Assembly: GCA_947069175.1 (NCBI GenBank)
Contig: CAMTDV010000013.1
Span: 53,264,610-53,328,609 of the forward strand
Source: Scalesia atractyloides
Taxonomy: Eukaryota > Streptophyta > Magnoliopsida > Asterales > Asteraceae
Reading direction: 5' to 3'
DNA length: 64,000 bases
Each line of letters begins with the position of its first letter. Positions within the stretch are counted from its first letter, which is position 1. Under the pieces are notes generated by a model. The model worked only from the letters and a program-made list of their open reading frames with translations, was not told the origin of the DNA and made no database searches. Both the position numbers and the translations under genes were made by a program. Positions 34,049 through 45,355 of this stretch are shown one piece after another.

Positions 34049-35383
34049 AACAAACGTCATTTTCTTCAAAAATTTTGAATTTCCAAACCAGTTTTATTTC
34101 TTTTACTGTATCCTGAACTGTTTCTCCCATTATAATAATTTTATTTTTGATGATTAGAATAGGAGTTTTTCGGTTTAGAATAGTAAGATTTATCTTGTTT
34201 AAAGTTTGGTAATCTTTGATCTTTTGTTAAATTCTCAATCTCAGACAACTCAACTTCTACTAACTTGAACACTTTATCAACTTTGTTCATGTTCACGTTC
34301 TAAATCGAGAATTCTTCGTCAGAATATAGTTTGTCCGATCCGCTCATTTTGTACATGACAACGTTTGGATCATCATCCGAACTATATCTTGATCTTGGAA
34401 TATAATTCTTATGAAAACTTTCGTCATTTTCAGAATGTGAACTTGAATTTTTTCTTTTAAGATTTGATGAAGACTTTCAAATTTTATTATCACTCTCATT
34501 TTCCAAAATTTTCAATAAATTTTAACAACATCTGACTTGATGAAGAACTTTCAAAATTTGAATTGTTTGAATAAGATCCAAAAGAATTGTCTGCACTGAA
34601 AGCAGTTTGGATCTTTGGGCTTTGAAAGTTTGCTGCACCTTTGAAATATAATTCAACATCTTGTTGGACATTTGCATTTTTCATCTTGGCCATCTTGCGA
34701 AGTTCAAGTTCTTGTCCTTCAAGTTTTTCAATGAATTTTCCCAATGTCAGACTAGAATATTCATTGTTATTCTTTACGATCATTAGGTATGTTGATCATT
34801 CATTATGGGGTAAAGCATCGGCAAGTTTATCCACCATTCCTCATTATCTTTTTCAATATTTAGGCGCTTCATCTCTGCCACTAAATGACAATACCTTTCA
34901 ACAATCTATTTCAACGTTTCTCCTTTTAGAGCTGTGATATGTCAAAATCCTTTTTGAGTAAAACCTTCTTGCTTTTAATCATAGTCAAACTTCCTTTGAA
35001 CTTCACTATCAACATTCCAGATTGATTGCGCGGTACCCTGGTTCTAGAGTAACGTGAAAATGTCTTCTTTAATGGCCTGTTGAAGACGTTCAGCATTTTC
35101 TTCTCTCTTACAAATTTGTCTTTTTCACCTTGAGTGAATTGCATTAGATTTTTCTTTTCACCATCTTATGCAGTTGGAGGTTATAATCTTCTATAATTGC
35201 ATACCAACAGTCTGTGTAATTCACCTGCACCCAGTTCTCAAAACGTTCATGCCTACCCTTAAAATCATCCATGCTCTTGAGCTTGGGCGGCTTCGTCATT
35301 ATGTCCATCTCCTTATCCAAGTTTAAATTTTGAACCATCGACACAGGAGTTGTTGCAAATGCGTTATAGAATTCGTTCTCCAT
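34049..35383 (-). pseudogene. Element D gag N-terminal part
   Basis: Starts MENEFYNAFATTPVSMVQNL at 35383, followed by KPPKLKSMDDFKGRHERFEN and WYAIIEDYNL. This is a Ty1/copia gag of a type I know from Asteraceae. Further frames (35144-34926, 34783-34496) carry KSEVLLKKDFDISQL-like and LTLGKFIEKLEGQELELRKM segments. The start is the first ATG of the conserved N-terminus. The gag breaks at 34049 (insertion of B) and resumes before the zinc knuckle at 13015. Several stops are present. Confidence 0.8.
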
Positions 35384-35851
35384 TTCGGCAGAAATTGGGT
35401 ACGAAGAAACACTTGTGCGAAGGAAACTTTGTGTTAAGGTTAGCTTCGTGTGAAGGTATTCTCGAACAAACTAGACACAAAAACAATATGTATTACGTTC
35501 GTATGAAGGTAGAAGGACCACACTTGAAATTTATCTTCATACGAAGGGATCGCTTTTATTTGAAAATTTACGTCCGTACGAAGGTACTTAGTTCGTACAA
35601 CGTGTTCCTTCATGCAAGGATGAAAACTCAATGCTTTCTCGTTTTTAAGCGTTTTGATCATGATTTCAATTAAATTTTGGTCCAAATTTTCAAAGGTTTT
35701 GTTAAAAACGTATTTTATGCAATCCTTGAAAAATTCAGTCCATTTCGACGGTTAAATGTGTGAAAAAATGATAAAAATGAGAAGAAATGAGTAGAAAAGA
35801 AGTCTTCGATTGCCGAATCTTGTTGATTTATCTTCAGATTTAAGCCTCCAA
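35384..35851. repeat. Leader of element D with palindromic repeats
   Basis: The untranslated leader between primer site and gag contains at least six imperfect copies of the TACCTTCGTACGAAGGTA motif between 35398 and 35625, for example near 35409-35428 (TTGTGCGAAGGAAA), 35448-35460, 35500-35512, 35533-35550 and 35568-35586. The same motif is in the D spacer (7031-7625) and in element E. Confidence 0.75.
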
Positions 35852-35863
35852 GCTCTGGTACCA
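35852..35863 (-). promoter_or_regulatory. Primer binding site of element D (initiator Met, one change)
   Basis: The minus strand reads TGGTACCAGAGC; the standard copia site is TGGTATCAGAGC. It lies four bases from the LTR end CCTCA. Confidence 0.75.
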
Positions 35864-35867
35864 CTTG

Positions 35868-37336
35868 TGAGGATCGATTATCCTTAGTAGCTTAGATCTA
35901 AATCTGTTAACGTAGTCCACAAATGTGCGGAATCCGTTTTAGGTAGGTGACAGTATAACAAGATTACGTTTAAATCATTGTTTATCGATTTCATAAACGA
36001 TTACAATCTGGAAACTCTCGGACAGAGCTTCGCCGTCCAATCCGCAAAACCAACATACTAACCCAAAGTCCACGCACCTATTTATACTAACAGACACCTC
36101 CGTGCAGACTAGGGAAGTACCTCCATTATGCACAAATTCCCCCTGGATTGATGATTCGGCTTGCATCATCTTCATTATGCACAAGTTTCCCATGAATGAA
36201 TGTTCAGGTCTTTGTTTGCAAGGTTCCAACCTTCTCTGACTTGCTTAATTCAATCTTCACGAATAATCATTAACTTGAAACTAATCAGTGTAGCTTCTCT
36301 ATTTCAACTTTAACCACATCCGTGTTCAGTTTTTTATTTAACATTGTAGCATGTGAGCTGACATCTTAATCTTCAAAAACCCAACTGGCAATTGATAGAA
36401 ACTTCAAATATCACACTGAAAAACTTCAACTGAGTGAATACCCACAAAATCTGAAATCTCGTTTTCCATAATCACTTTTACGCACACTCTTGAATGATTG
36501 ATCAGCCAAACGCTAATCTCTTCAATCAGCAAATCTTCATCCGATAACAAATCATCTGGTAATACATTCAGATCTTAGAAACATTTTTCCACAATCAGAA
36601 TCACATTTTTCCTCTTTAGTCACGATAACAAATGTATAGTCTTCTCCGTTAGTCCCGGTAGCAACTTAATCAACAAACATCATCAGTTCTCACCGATTAG
36701 TCCGAAAAACAATTCCTCTGCTCGAAGATTAAACATTCTTGACACTTTTAGACTATCATCAAGCATTCATGTATCTAATATCTTGAACACCCTCTGATAA
36801 GATTAAAGTATCAACAATCATCCAGTTAACCGGCTTGACGAAGACCCGGGACTCAAACCCTAAGACATCAACCTGATCTCGATCGGAAGAATCTGAACTT
36901 CCTGTGATCACGAACTAACCAATCCAGATCTCAAATACATCCCCGGACAATCTGAAGTCGTAACCACCCGAATATTGTTGCAAGTCACGAATTTCAAAAA
37001 TGCAGAAATTTCAATATATTGTTTGAAATTTTTATTCCCCATCATTTTTGCAAATTCTGACCTCTCTAAAGTATATCACTAAATTTCCCCTTTAAACTTG
37101 GCAAATTCAGTCCTCTCTGTTTACTGAAAAACTCTACTAATGCGGAAAATGTGTCATTTTGGTCTACAAAGGTCAGTTTTTCATCAATGCGGATTTTTCA
37201 TTAAGGCTCATTAATAGTCACTATACCAAATGATAAACAATCTGTATAGGTATCAATAACTACCCCATTATCTTCAACCTTCTGTGATTGCGTCATCAAA
37301 TCTGTTCTCTGAAGCCCTCGACGGTGTCCCCAAACA
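35868..37336 (-). repeat. 5' LTR of element D (right edge approximate)
   Basis: The left edge is TGAGGATCG next to the primer site. On the minus strand a TATA box TATAAATAG lies at 36086-36078, giving about 210 bp of R-U5. The right edge is placed at CCCCAAACA (37336; minus TGTTTGGGG) because element E leader sequence with its own repeats begins beyond it. No second copy is in the window, so this edge is uncertain by some tens of bases. Confidence 0.55.
36078..36086 (-). promoter_or_regulatory. TATA box in the D LTR
   Basis: Minus strand TATAAATAG. Its position within the LTR fits the start of R for transcription toward gag of D. Confidence 0.5.
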
Positions 37337-37730
37337 ACCCGTATTTGTTGTTAAAATCTCGAAAAAAAATCAATCATCAATTTTTTTTTCTGGACACTCG
37401 TCTCATTGCCACGATAAAAAAAATGCATTTTTAGGCATTTTGGTTACCTTTGTATGAGGGAAACTTACCATCGTGCAAAGTAGTACCTTCGTGCGGAGGT
37501 AATCTGATTCAGTTTTTTCAATCCAAAACCTTTATTTCTTCGAATTTCATAATGGTTCTTTCACAGACATGGTCGAATTTCAATTCTAAATAATCCTATG
37601 GTTTCAATTTTATTTTTTGTCCATGGATTGTTCGTTTATTTGATGATTTACGTCTAAAACCCTCAAAAGTCCATAATTCATGAGCGTAGGTGATTCAATC
37701 AACTATTAGATCAATTGAATCGGTATCATA
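37337..37730. other. Leader of copia element E (truncated by D)
   Basis: Noncoding sequence between the inserted D LTR and E's primer site. It carries three palindrome copies at about 37443-37460, 37467-37483 and 37484-37501 (TACCTTCGTGCGGAGGTA). The rest of E lies beyond the other end of D, outside the window. Confidence 0.65.
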
Positions 37731-37742
37731 GCTCTGATACCA
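37731..37742 (-). promoter_or_regulatory. Primer binding site of element E (initiator Met)
   Basis: The minus strand reads TGGTATCAGAGC, an exact copia-type site. Confidence 0.85.
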
Positions 37743-37956
37743 CTTAATAGTCCGGGAACTGGTGGTATGAGACGAAAGTTTGGGTACAATATCACTAATT
37801 TGATAGAATGTTATTAAGAACAGAGTAGAAGCAAAGTCGAATGATTTCATTCATACCGAAAAAGTATACACCTTTACAAGTTGGAGACACTGGAATTTTC
37901 TACAGCATTTCCCCTCTGGGAACTCCAACACTTATCTAACAAATGTACATACAACA

Positions 37957-37966
37957 CTATATATAG
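37957..37966 (-). promoter_or_regulatory. TATA box in the E LTR
   Basis: CTATATATAG, about 220 bp from the U3 start of the LTR and directly downstream, in the transcription sense, of the palindrome array at 37971-38065. Confidence 0.55.
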
Positions 37967-37970
37967 TAGC

Positions 37971-38065
37971 TTACCTTCATATGATGATGGTCACCCTCGT
38001 ATGAAGTAGTTACCTTCGTACGAAGTAACTACCTTCATACGGAGTGACTACTTCGTACGAAGTAA
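37971..38065. repeat. Head-to-tail array of five 19-20 bp palindromic units in U3 of E
   Basis: Units start at 37971, 37991, 38010, 38029 and 38048. The best copies are TTACCTTCGTACGAAGTAA (38010-38028) and CTACTTCGTACGAAGTAA. The core ACTTCGTACGAAGT in the last unit is a perfect 14-bp palindrome. Confidence 0.9.
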
Positions 38066-38187
38066 CATATACACACCTCTCTCGTCCGCTCTTAAGGCAT
38101 ATGTTCGTATCTTATCTATACAATATTTAACACATGCTCTATCTAGCCTATTTGCACAGTGGCGGACACACGGAATATGCACCAACA

Positions 38188-38530
38188 AAAAGTAAGTCCA
38201 TGTAAACCTAGAAACATCATCACTATAACAAGGCAATATCTCTTTTTCCTTAAGCTCATGATTTTTACAAAGCCAAAGAAATCCATGTGTAGCATTTGTA
38301 AACATTGGGTTGTTTTGGACTCATAAATGGATTTACGTGAACCTCTATGTTCCTTTCCTTTTAAGCAGGAAATGTAGTGTTCATCACATTAAATTCTTTG
38401 GTTGGCAAACCTCTGACAAGATTTTGTTTTCAAAGAGTGTTAATGGTTTGTAAATTAACATTTCCAACCTCCTATGCCACAATCTTGTTTCTTTTGTTGA
38501 AGCAACAGAAAATAAACAGACATTTGATTT
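38188..38530 (-). pseudogene. Element F pre-integrase and integrase N-terminal fragment
   Basis: Minus-strand pieces read ETRLWHRRLE, then VCQPKNLM, FLLKRKGT and YSDDVSRFTWTYFL. These correspond to the copia pre-integrase zinc region and the start of the integrase core (usually ITDDFSRFTWTYFL). The frame is interrupted by stops and ends at the E LTR. Confidence 0.8.
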
Positions 38531-38739
38531 AGGGTTATCTTTTAACATGTCCACTACATAAACATTGCAACTTCTATGAGAAACCAGTTATGTAGTGTTG
38601 TCAGCTATAATTTTTTTCAATATTTTTCATTACTTCTGATCCAATAATTTTACTAGTTTTCTTAGTTAAAAATGAACCATACCCTTTGTCATTCAATTGT
38701 GAAACACTAAGTAAGTTGAACTTGGGAATATCAATAAGA

Positions 38740-38935
38740 TTTGACATTTTCAAATTTTAGCTTACTAGCTTGGACAGTTTCTGGACCCAACACTTTACCT
38801 TTTGAATCATTACCGAAAGATATATCACCTCTTCCACGTGCAGAGAAGTTTGATAGTAGGGCTATGCATCCTCTCATGCACCTGGAGCCTCCACTGTCCA
38901 CATCCTATAGGCTATCAATGCATGTAGAAGTTCCT
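38740..38935 (-). pseudogene. Element F aspartic protease fragment
   Basis: The minus strand from about 38905 reads VDSGGSRCMRGCIALLSNFS and then RGRGDISFGNDSKG. This is a copia protease with the catalytic D-S-G retained and the usual histidine after SR replaced by cysteine. The surrounding frame is disrupted. Confidence 0.75.
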
Positions 38936-39359
38936 TTAGTGGCAAACATGAGTGCACAATCACATTCAATGGAATTCCAAGGATCTTGATCTATCACACC
39001 TTCTTCATAAATCTTTTCACAAACCATTGTTTGTACTAGATTGACTACATTCTCAACATCAACATTTTGATCTTCACCATCAGTCATTTCCTCTTTGGGA
39101 TCACTTTCTCATGCAATAGATTCAAGTGCCATAAAACAAGAAGGTTCATCATAGGTTTTGCCAAAAGAGCAAAATTTTCATCTAAGAGATCCTCGGGCAA
39201 GCTACTTCAGTCGACAAAGCCTTATGTGAGGATACTTTGTTGTTTGGCCTCTCTAGGTGTAAGGGCTGGAGTAACTGGAGATTCTTAAGCTTGTAGAACT
39301 GGTACTTGAACATATTGGACTTGAGGAGCTGTTATTTGAACATATTGCACAAGAACATG

Positions 39360-40181
39360 GTTCAAGGATTGTGCAAAATGTGCAGTGTTTTGAATACTGG
39401 GCGTAGGGGTATTTTGAGAATTTTGATAAAGTGTTGTTGATTACTAGATTGTGGTCTTTGATTTAGATAGGTTATCATGGGTGCATAACTACTTGTTTGA
39501 CTTCTATACTCCCTAGAAAAATGACCCAATATGTTACACGTTAACATTTTATCTTTGATTTATCTAACCCTACCATTGACCTTCCATTCAAACCTGGATA
39601 CTTCCTACCCGTTCTCTTGCAGCAATTGTTTATTCTCATACTGAGTAGGGCTAATTGATGCAAAATTCCTTGAGTTTCTTCTTTTAGATAAGCTCTCTTC
39701 AAAGGTTAAGAGCTTACCATGAAGTTGAGTCAAGGGTTATTTCCTTAAAACTTGGTATGGTTATCACAATAGCAATTGTATCCCACTTTTCAGGAAGTGA
39801 TCAAAGAAACCTATTATTCAAAGTGGAATTGGAAAAGCCTTTGTTCATCAATTTTAGTTGACTTATCAGACAAGTGAATCTCTCAAATTATTGAGTTAAG
39901 GTTTATCCCTTAACATGACTGAAAGTCTCATACTATTAGTTGAAAACTTCATGGGTGTTTTCAATTACATCCTCTATCGCACCGAATTGTTCTTTTAAAG
40001 CATCCCACAACTCTTTTGCACTATTATAGTGTAATAGTCCAACATATATTTCGTTTGGTATGAGCATAGCAACAATACTGAATTCTTTTGCATCTAACTC
40101 AAACTTTTGATAATCCTGCTCAGAATAGATTTTTGGTTTCTTTGGCTCTTGAATTCTTGGATCTTCGGTATTAGGTACCAT
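39360..40181 (-). pseudogene. Element F gag
   Basis: Starts MVPNTEDPRIQEPKKPKIYS at 40181, followed by DAKEFSIVAMLIPNEIYVGL and AKELWDALKEQFG, the copia gag (UBN2-type) domain. A decayed zinc knuckle CNILGHFSREYRS is encoded near 39537-39500 (one cysteine lost). The frame is broken between these parts. Confidence 0.75.
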
Positions 40182-40496
40182 CGGAACATGTGGTACGAAT
40201 AGAACGGACTTCCAACATCCAATTTACAGTTGAGCTAGAACATGGGCCATTCAAAGTTGCTAAATATTGCATTTTGATATCACAAGCATCAAAGGCTTGT
40301 TACTGAAACTAGTGTTGTGGGGATCGTGATTGTTTTGTCACCTCCTTTTAATCTTTGTGAAAAACAGAGCATCGTTAAAAAAACTTTGTGAATTTGATAC
40401 TTTACTTGGTAATCCGATACAACAAACAGATGGTTAATTATATATGTTGATCTTTTGTATTAAGTTGATTATGAAATCAAGTTTAATATGACCAAT

Positions 40497-40507
40497 CTTT
40501 GATACCA
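40497..40507 (-). promoter_or_regulatory. Primer binding site of element F
   Basis: The minus strand reads TGGTATCAAAG, two bases inside the LTR; one mismatch to the initiator-Met site TGGTATCAGAG. Confidence 0.65.
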
Positions 40508-40509
40508 AA

Positions 40510-40892
40510 TGTTAGGATCTAAGTTTCGAATGTGTATGTTTTTTGTGTGAAATGATGAAGTGTTAGTGAATTTAATGAATCATGAATGAGAATAAAATGA
40601 ATTGCAGTGGAATTAAACATAAACACAAACTTAGAAAGTAATCATAATGTTTTATATTTATAACCAAAATATTACAAATTACAATACGATTTTCATTTCC
40701 CCTCAATCTGATCACTAAACTCCGTTCGTACAAAAGGAATATCAAGTGATAATTAGATCTCTAACAAGTGAAATATATTTATTAACTACAAAATTTGTTG
40801 GCAATCAGTTTAACATCACCCTGAAAGCGACATTTAACATTTCTAACAAAAAAGATTCTTCAGATGTTACAAACATCTGGTCAATCCTAACA
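40510..40892 (-). repeat. 5' LTR of copia element F
   Basis: 383 bp, bounded by perfect 9-bp inverted ends: TGTTAGGAT at 40510-40518 and ATCCTAACA at 40884-40892. A TATA box (minus TATAAATA) lies near 40660-40652, giving a U3 of about 230 bp. Only one LTR is present. Confidence 0.6.
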
Positions 40893-41741
40893 TCTGTTCT
40901 AAGACTCCTAGACATTGTTTTTATAGACACTTTTACATTGATATCGTCTATTCTGGAAGTCTCTCTTTATATGTCCTAAACATTTGTTTAAGCCTTAACA
41001 AATTTTTAGTCCTTAATTAGTGCTTTATCAAACAGAGCTTTAGTCTTTATCAACAGAGTCTTCTACAAATCTTTGAGTCTTCAAACAGATGCTCTGTTAG
41101 TGTTCAAAATTCACTTTCTTTAGGAGCAGATAAACTTCATAACTTGTATATCTCTTGATTAAATCAATATGTTTTAGCTTTTGCAATTATCTGTTCCTTT
41201 TATAGGTTCAACAAATCTAATTAACAAATGAAGTATGCTTAACTTGAGCATATGATTAGTTAAAAAGTGAAAAACCTTTTCTAGAGCTCATAAAATTATC
41301 TTTATATAAACTATACCAATTTTTTAGGAATGTAATTCAAGGTTCATAAAAGATTTATTAACAAGGATATGTCACTAAAACTCAAACATTGTAAGCGACC
41401 ACTATAACAAGTTTTATAAAATCAAATGAGTTCTATAAACAATCAAACTTTTATAAAACAAATTATATGTTAATATTATTTATACAACTTGCATAATTGT
41501 TAAAAGATTATAAAAAATAATATTCATAAAATGGAAGTATAAAACAAAAAAGGTTATTCCATGAGAATATAGTGGAGGAAATGTTTTATAAACTAGTTTA
41601 AACCGGTCAGTTGTACCAGTTGAACCGTCTGATAGAACTGGTTAAACCGTCCGGTACACCGAATTGAATTTCCCGATACACTTGGTTAAACCATTTCTGT
41701 GCCAAATCCGATACGGAAAAAACTGGATTTTAAAACATTAA
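40893..41741. other. AT-rich noncoding stretch
   Basis: No coding signal. Around 41600-41700 there is GGTTAAACCGTCCGGT-type sequence common in hAT-derived plant repeats, but I could not find ends. Confidence 0.3.
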
Positions 41742-42690
41742 GTGGGGGGCTTGGGTTGAGTACATAAGTTGACATGTGTCTGCCATATAGGCTGTATGAG
41801 CTCCCAACTCAAGCCCCAAAAGGTAGGGGAATGAAGGGACTTAGATTTGGTGCAATGAGTTGACACGTGGCATTTTTTTCTTTTAATAAACTAAATTAAA
41901 AGGTCAATTATATTAACTTAAACAAGACATTGAATTATTGGATTTGGGACACGTGACATTCCTTTGTTTCTTTCTTTTAATAAACTAAATTAAAAAGTCA
42001 ATTATATAAACTAAAACAAGACATTAAATTATACTAAAAATAATACGTCAAATAAAAAGTTTAAAACTACATGTTATTTTCTGTTTAATCATTTTTTCTC
42101 ATCAGTTTTCTTCTTATGGCTTCTCTTTTTAATCGTTTATGCCGACGATCAAACAATATTTTCTGTTTGTGTTTCCGTCACGACGTCGAGTAAAGGCGTT
42201 AGGGATATGGTAACGGAAATGGTGGAGCCGTCAAATGGAAAATTTATATAGACACACTCGCCTATATATGATGCGATATCTGGTAGTTCTGGACACGGTG
42301 AATATATTTGAGGCGGACGGTTTGGTGGTGGATGAGGATTTGGAGTATTCAGTGAAAGCATACTGGTTGCTTGGGTTAAAACCTTGGTTGTATGGCTGCA
42401 TTTTTTTATAAAAAAAATTGAAGGTTTTTTTTATTTATATAAATTTGAGAGTGTGATAGTAGAGAATGGTTCGGTTGGTTTAATTTATATAGATAATAAA
42501 TAATATTAATTTTTATAATTTTATTAACAAGACGTTGGAATTCCAGCGGATGTATCGATCCAACAATCGCCTAACCGCAAGCCCGACCAATTCCCCACGC
42601 CATAAAGGAAACGCCAAACCCAAGCCCCTTAGGAATGGTGTAGACGACATAGATAGGGTTCTCACTCCCAAACCCAAGCCTCACTCCCCA
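41742..42690. mobile_element. Putative TIR DNA element
   Basis: The left end GTGGGGGGCTTGGGTTGAG and the right end, whose complement is TGGGGAGTGAGGCTTGGG, form an imperfect inverted repeat of about 16 bp. The interior includes a duplicated ~85-bp block and a 70-codon proline-rich minus-strand frame (42361-42149) that I do not recognise. TSD unclear (TAA left, TAG right). The superfamily is not decided. Confidence 0.4.
41861..42035. repeat. Direct ~87-bp duplication
   Basis: GACACGTG followed by CTTTTAATAAACTAAATTAA and ACAAGACATT occurs at about 41861-41940 and again at 41948-42033, with small differences. Confidence 0.85.
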
Positions 42691-43340
42691 TAGTCTAAAA
42701 AGATGATTTCCTACTTTTATGAGAATCTTAAAAACCCAACATGATATAAGACTTCACATAGGATTTGCAGAAGTTTTCATCCTAAAACTATACCTGAAAT
42801 GTTTAAAATTACATTTAAACAAAGTGTTAGTGACACTTAGGGGACTATAAAACAACAAAATAGGTATAACGAGCTTTAAATAATATATGCTATATAATAA
42901 TTTATTCAAGACTATAGTTTTTCTCATTCATTTGAACCTCCAAACATATGAACAAGAGCATACATGAGTCTCAACTCCCCTTGGTTAATCGACACATTGT
43001 AATATACTTCTCTTAAAATGAAAGTAGTAAAAAGAATATATTAAAATATTACTGCATTTATATTAAAAAAAAATAGTACTGCTGTACGAATGAATTAACC
43101 TTGATTCAAGTGGCTACTTGGTCCGGGCAAAAACTGAGAGACTGAATGCATTAAACATGGAAGGTTTTCAATCCCTAAATAAATGCATAAACTTTTAGTC
43201 AATTGCCATTTTCTATTACTTTATACTTTTTTTTGAAAAAGTAAAATAAAATTAATCTTTAGTTTAGCTTATATATTTAAATGAATGTTTTAGAATTAAC
43301 ATTTTGTTAAAAATAATCTTTACTTTAACTTACTTTATAA
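42691..43340. other. AT-rich noncoding stretch
   Basis: Nothing recognised. Confidence 0.3.
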
Positions 43341-43627
43341 GAACATTCACATCCCTTTCTCAAATTATGTGAGAGTTTTTATTTTATAAAAAGGGGTTGT
43401 AGTTAGTTGTGACTAAAGAATAGAGAAAATTTTATTGTCCATCTTTAAATTTAAGGGGACACTGTTTATCCTTATAGTTTTTTGATATATGTTGTGAGTG
43501 GAAAAGAGAGAAATGTAATGATAAAAATATTAAAAAGTATTATTAATTGAAAATAAAAGAGAAAAAAAGATAGTGATTTTTGATATCTAATATAAGGTAA
43601 AAGATAAAAGGTTGAATGTAAATGCTC
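43341..43627. mobile_element. Tourist-like MITE (PIF/Harbinger type), TSD TAA
   Basis: 287 bp with inverted ends GAACATTCACATCC / GAGCATTTACATTC, flanked by TAA at 43338-43340 and 43628-43630. The three-base TWA target is typical of PIF/Harbinger. It is homologous, in reverse orientation, to the MITE at 45438-45740. Confidence 0.75.
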
Positions 43628-44604
43628 TAAATTAAAATTTTAATAATTTGAAAGTCTAAACGATAAAATGTTGCCTTCTAACATTATTAACCATAAATTT
43701 AGAATGTTATTAACATATTTTTTTGTAAGTATTTCAATAAATTACGAGGTGCTAGAAGTAACTTCAGTAAGGTAAAAAAATTACTTCCTACACTGCTTAA
43801 AAACATTGTGAGTAAAAATATTGTCGGTATATTTGTGTAGTGTTGTACATTTATCAACCGTAGTTATTCTTGTGACGGATTTATTCTGTGGTTAATTAGT
43901 GACGTTACTTGCAACTGATAATGTTATACAGGTAGAATTTTGTGTGTAAAACCAATTGTGACGGATTAGCGACAGAGAACGCAGTCCCAAATTGCTTTTC
44001 TATTTTGTAACAAAAACACCCGTCCGCGTTGCGGAGCGATAGGCCAAATATTTCTCAACGAATTAAAATAAAACACCTCTATAGTTTTGCTAAAAATATA
44101 AAATGATGTCAATTCTGTAATTTTGAACTGAGTGAAAAATTGTAATTTTTTCCTTGGGATAAAATCGTAATTTGCCAAAAGCTAAAACTATGGCAATTCT
44201 ATAATTTTGACCAAAGGAAAAATCATAATTTTGAACATGGCAAATTCGTAATTTTAAACTTATGGTAAAATCATAACATCCTCGGGCCAATGGGGAGTGC
44301 CATGCAGTAGCCTGACACTATTACCCCACACATCTTTAAAAAAAACTAAAACGATGGTCATACTATAATTTTTAACTAGAGGCAAAATTGTAATTCTTGG
44401 GCTAGGGTAAAATCGTAATTTGCCAAAAGCTAAAATGATGACAATACTGTAATTTTTAACTAGGCCAAAATTGTAACTTTGAACAGGGGAAAATTCGTAA
44501 TTTTGAACTGACTGTAAAATCGTAATATACCTGGACCAATGGATGAGTGTCAGGCAGCAGCCTAACACTATTCTCCACATTGATTTTGTAGTTATAGGTA
44601 ATAA
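43628..44604. repeat. Diverged repeat region with AAAATCGTAATTTG motifs
   Basis: Between about 44040 and 44600 the motif AAAATCGTAATTTGCCAAAA occurs near 44161 and 44409, and a CCAATGG(G/A)GAGTG(C/T)CA(T/G)GCAG segment occurs near 44287 and 44525. This indicates two tandem units of about 240-250 bp. Minus-strand ORFs here are repeat-derived. 43628-44039 has nothing recognised except CACCCGTCCGCGTTGCGGAG near 44019. Confidence 0.6.
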
Positions 44605-45076
44605 GGGAAGGTTCATTTGAGAATAAATTTAATGTGAGAAGAAAAAGAAGAAAGGACATAATGGTAAAACATTAAATAGTTTATAACTCCTCTCATTAAT
44701 TATGTTATTTCTCATTAATAAAGCAAAATCATTTTATCCTACACATTTTAAAATTTATCCTATATATGTCTTACATTTACTGGAATTTATTCTACACACA
44801 TGTAAATTTACCCTACACATTGCAAAATTTATCATACACATACTAAAATTTATCCTACATATGTCGAAAATTGTCCTACACCATAAATTATTTTATCTTG
44901 AAATAGTATATGAAAAATATAAGTTTAATTAATTAGCTAATTAATGAAAATTATAGATTTACCTATATGTCATTTTTCATAACATTAAATACACATATTA
45001 AATAAAATAAATAGAGAATTTTTATTGGTTTAAAACTTTCTTTTTATTCTTAAAAAAAATTTCATTTGAACTCTCC
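44605..45076 (+). mobile_element. MITE family with GTTCATTTGAGAA ends, copy 1
   Basis: 472 bp, starting GGGAAGGTTCATTTGAGAA and ending TTCATTTGAACTCTCC (inverted). The interior has a run of AAAATTTATCCTACACAT-like units. A full-length relative lies in reverse orientation at 57570-58051. Confidence 0.75.
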
Positions 45077-45220
45077 ACATAGCTAATATCACACATAAAT
45101 CTTTCGCTAAACTCGTAAAGAGATATTAAAAAGTGTGATTAAACTGTTGCAATATATATAACATTCTTAAAGACTTGATTAAATATACGATTTCCACTTA
45201 CAAATGTCCACACATAAGGC

Positions 45221-45340
45221 AAATTGATCAAAGAATGGTCTTAAGTGTTTGGTATCTAGAAAACAAGATTATGTTTTTCATAAATTGATCAAAGAATGGG
45301 TAAGTGTTTGGTATCTAGAAAACAAGATTGTGTTTTTCAT
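45221..45340. repeat. Tandem 61-bp duplication
   Basis: AAATTGATCAAAGAATGG through ACAAGATT(A/G)TGTTTTTCAT occurs at 45221 and again at 45282. Confidence 0.95.
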
Positions 45341-45355
45341 AGTTGGACTTGACAA

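Larger units (their letters stand above)
3505..37336 (-). mobile_element. SIRE-like Ty1/copia element D, interrupted by A and B
   Basis: This is a very large minus-strand copia element. From the right: LTR (about 35868-37336), initiator-Met primer site, a leader with palindromic repeats, gag start (35383), [insertion of B, 13016-34048], gag zinc knuckle, protease, integrase, RT, RNase H ending at 8953, a 1.9-kb spacer, then a long accessory ORF after pol (6989 to 3505), where element A is inserted. Extra coding capacity after pol is typical of the SIRE/Maximus lineage of Ty1/copia. The 3' LTR is left of the window. All domains carry stops, indels or active-site changes. Gag residues upstream and downstream of B continue the same protein type, which is why the two halves are joined here. 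Confidence 0.75.
37745..38187 (-). repeat. 5' LTR of copia element E
   Basis: About 440 bp. On the minus strand it starts TGTTGGTGCATATTCCG at 38187, a typical copia LTR start, exactly where the integrase frame of element F is broken (TWTYFL). The inner edge lies between 37745 and 37760. It contains a TATA box and, upstream of it, a 19-bp-period palindrome array. Confidence 0.75.
38188..40892 (-). mobile_element. Copia element F (5' part), oldest of the nest
   Basis: Minus strand: LTR 40510-40892, primer site 40497-40507, gag 40181 down to about 39360, protease about 38930-38800, pre-integrase and integrase N-terminal part 38530-38188. There it is cut by the LTR of E. The remainder is not in the window. 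Confidence 0.8.

Noticed and set aside
42149..42361. Proline-rich 70-codon frame as a gene
   Set aside because: It lies inside a putative TIR element and has no domain. It could be a captured fragment, but the evidence is too weak to call a CDS.
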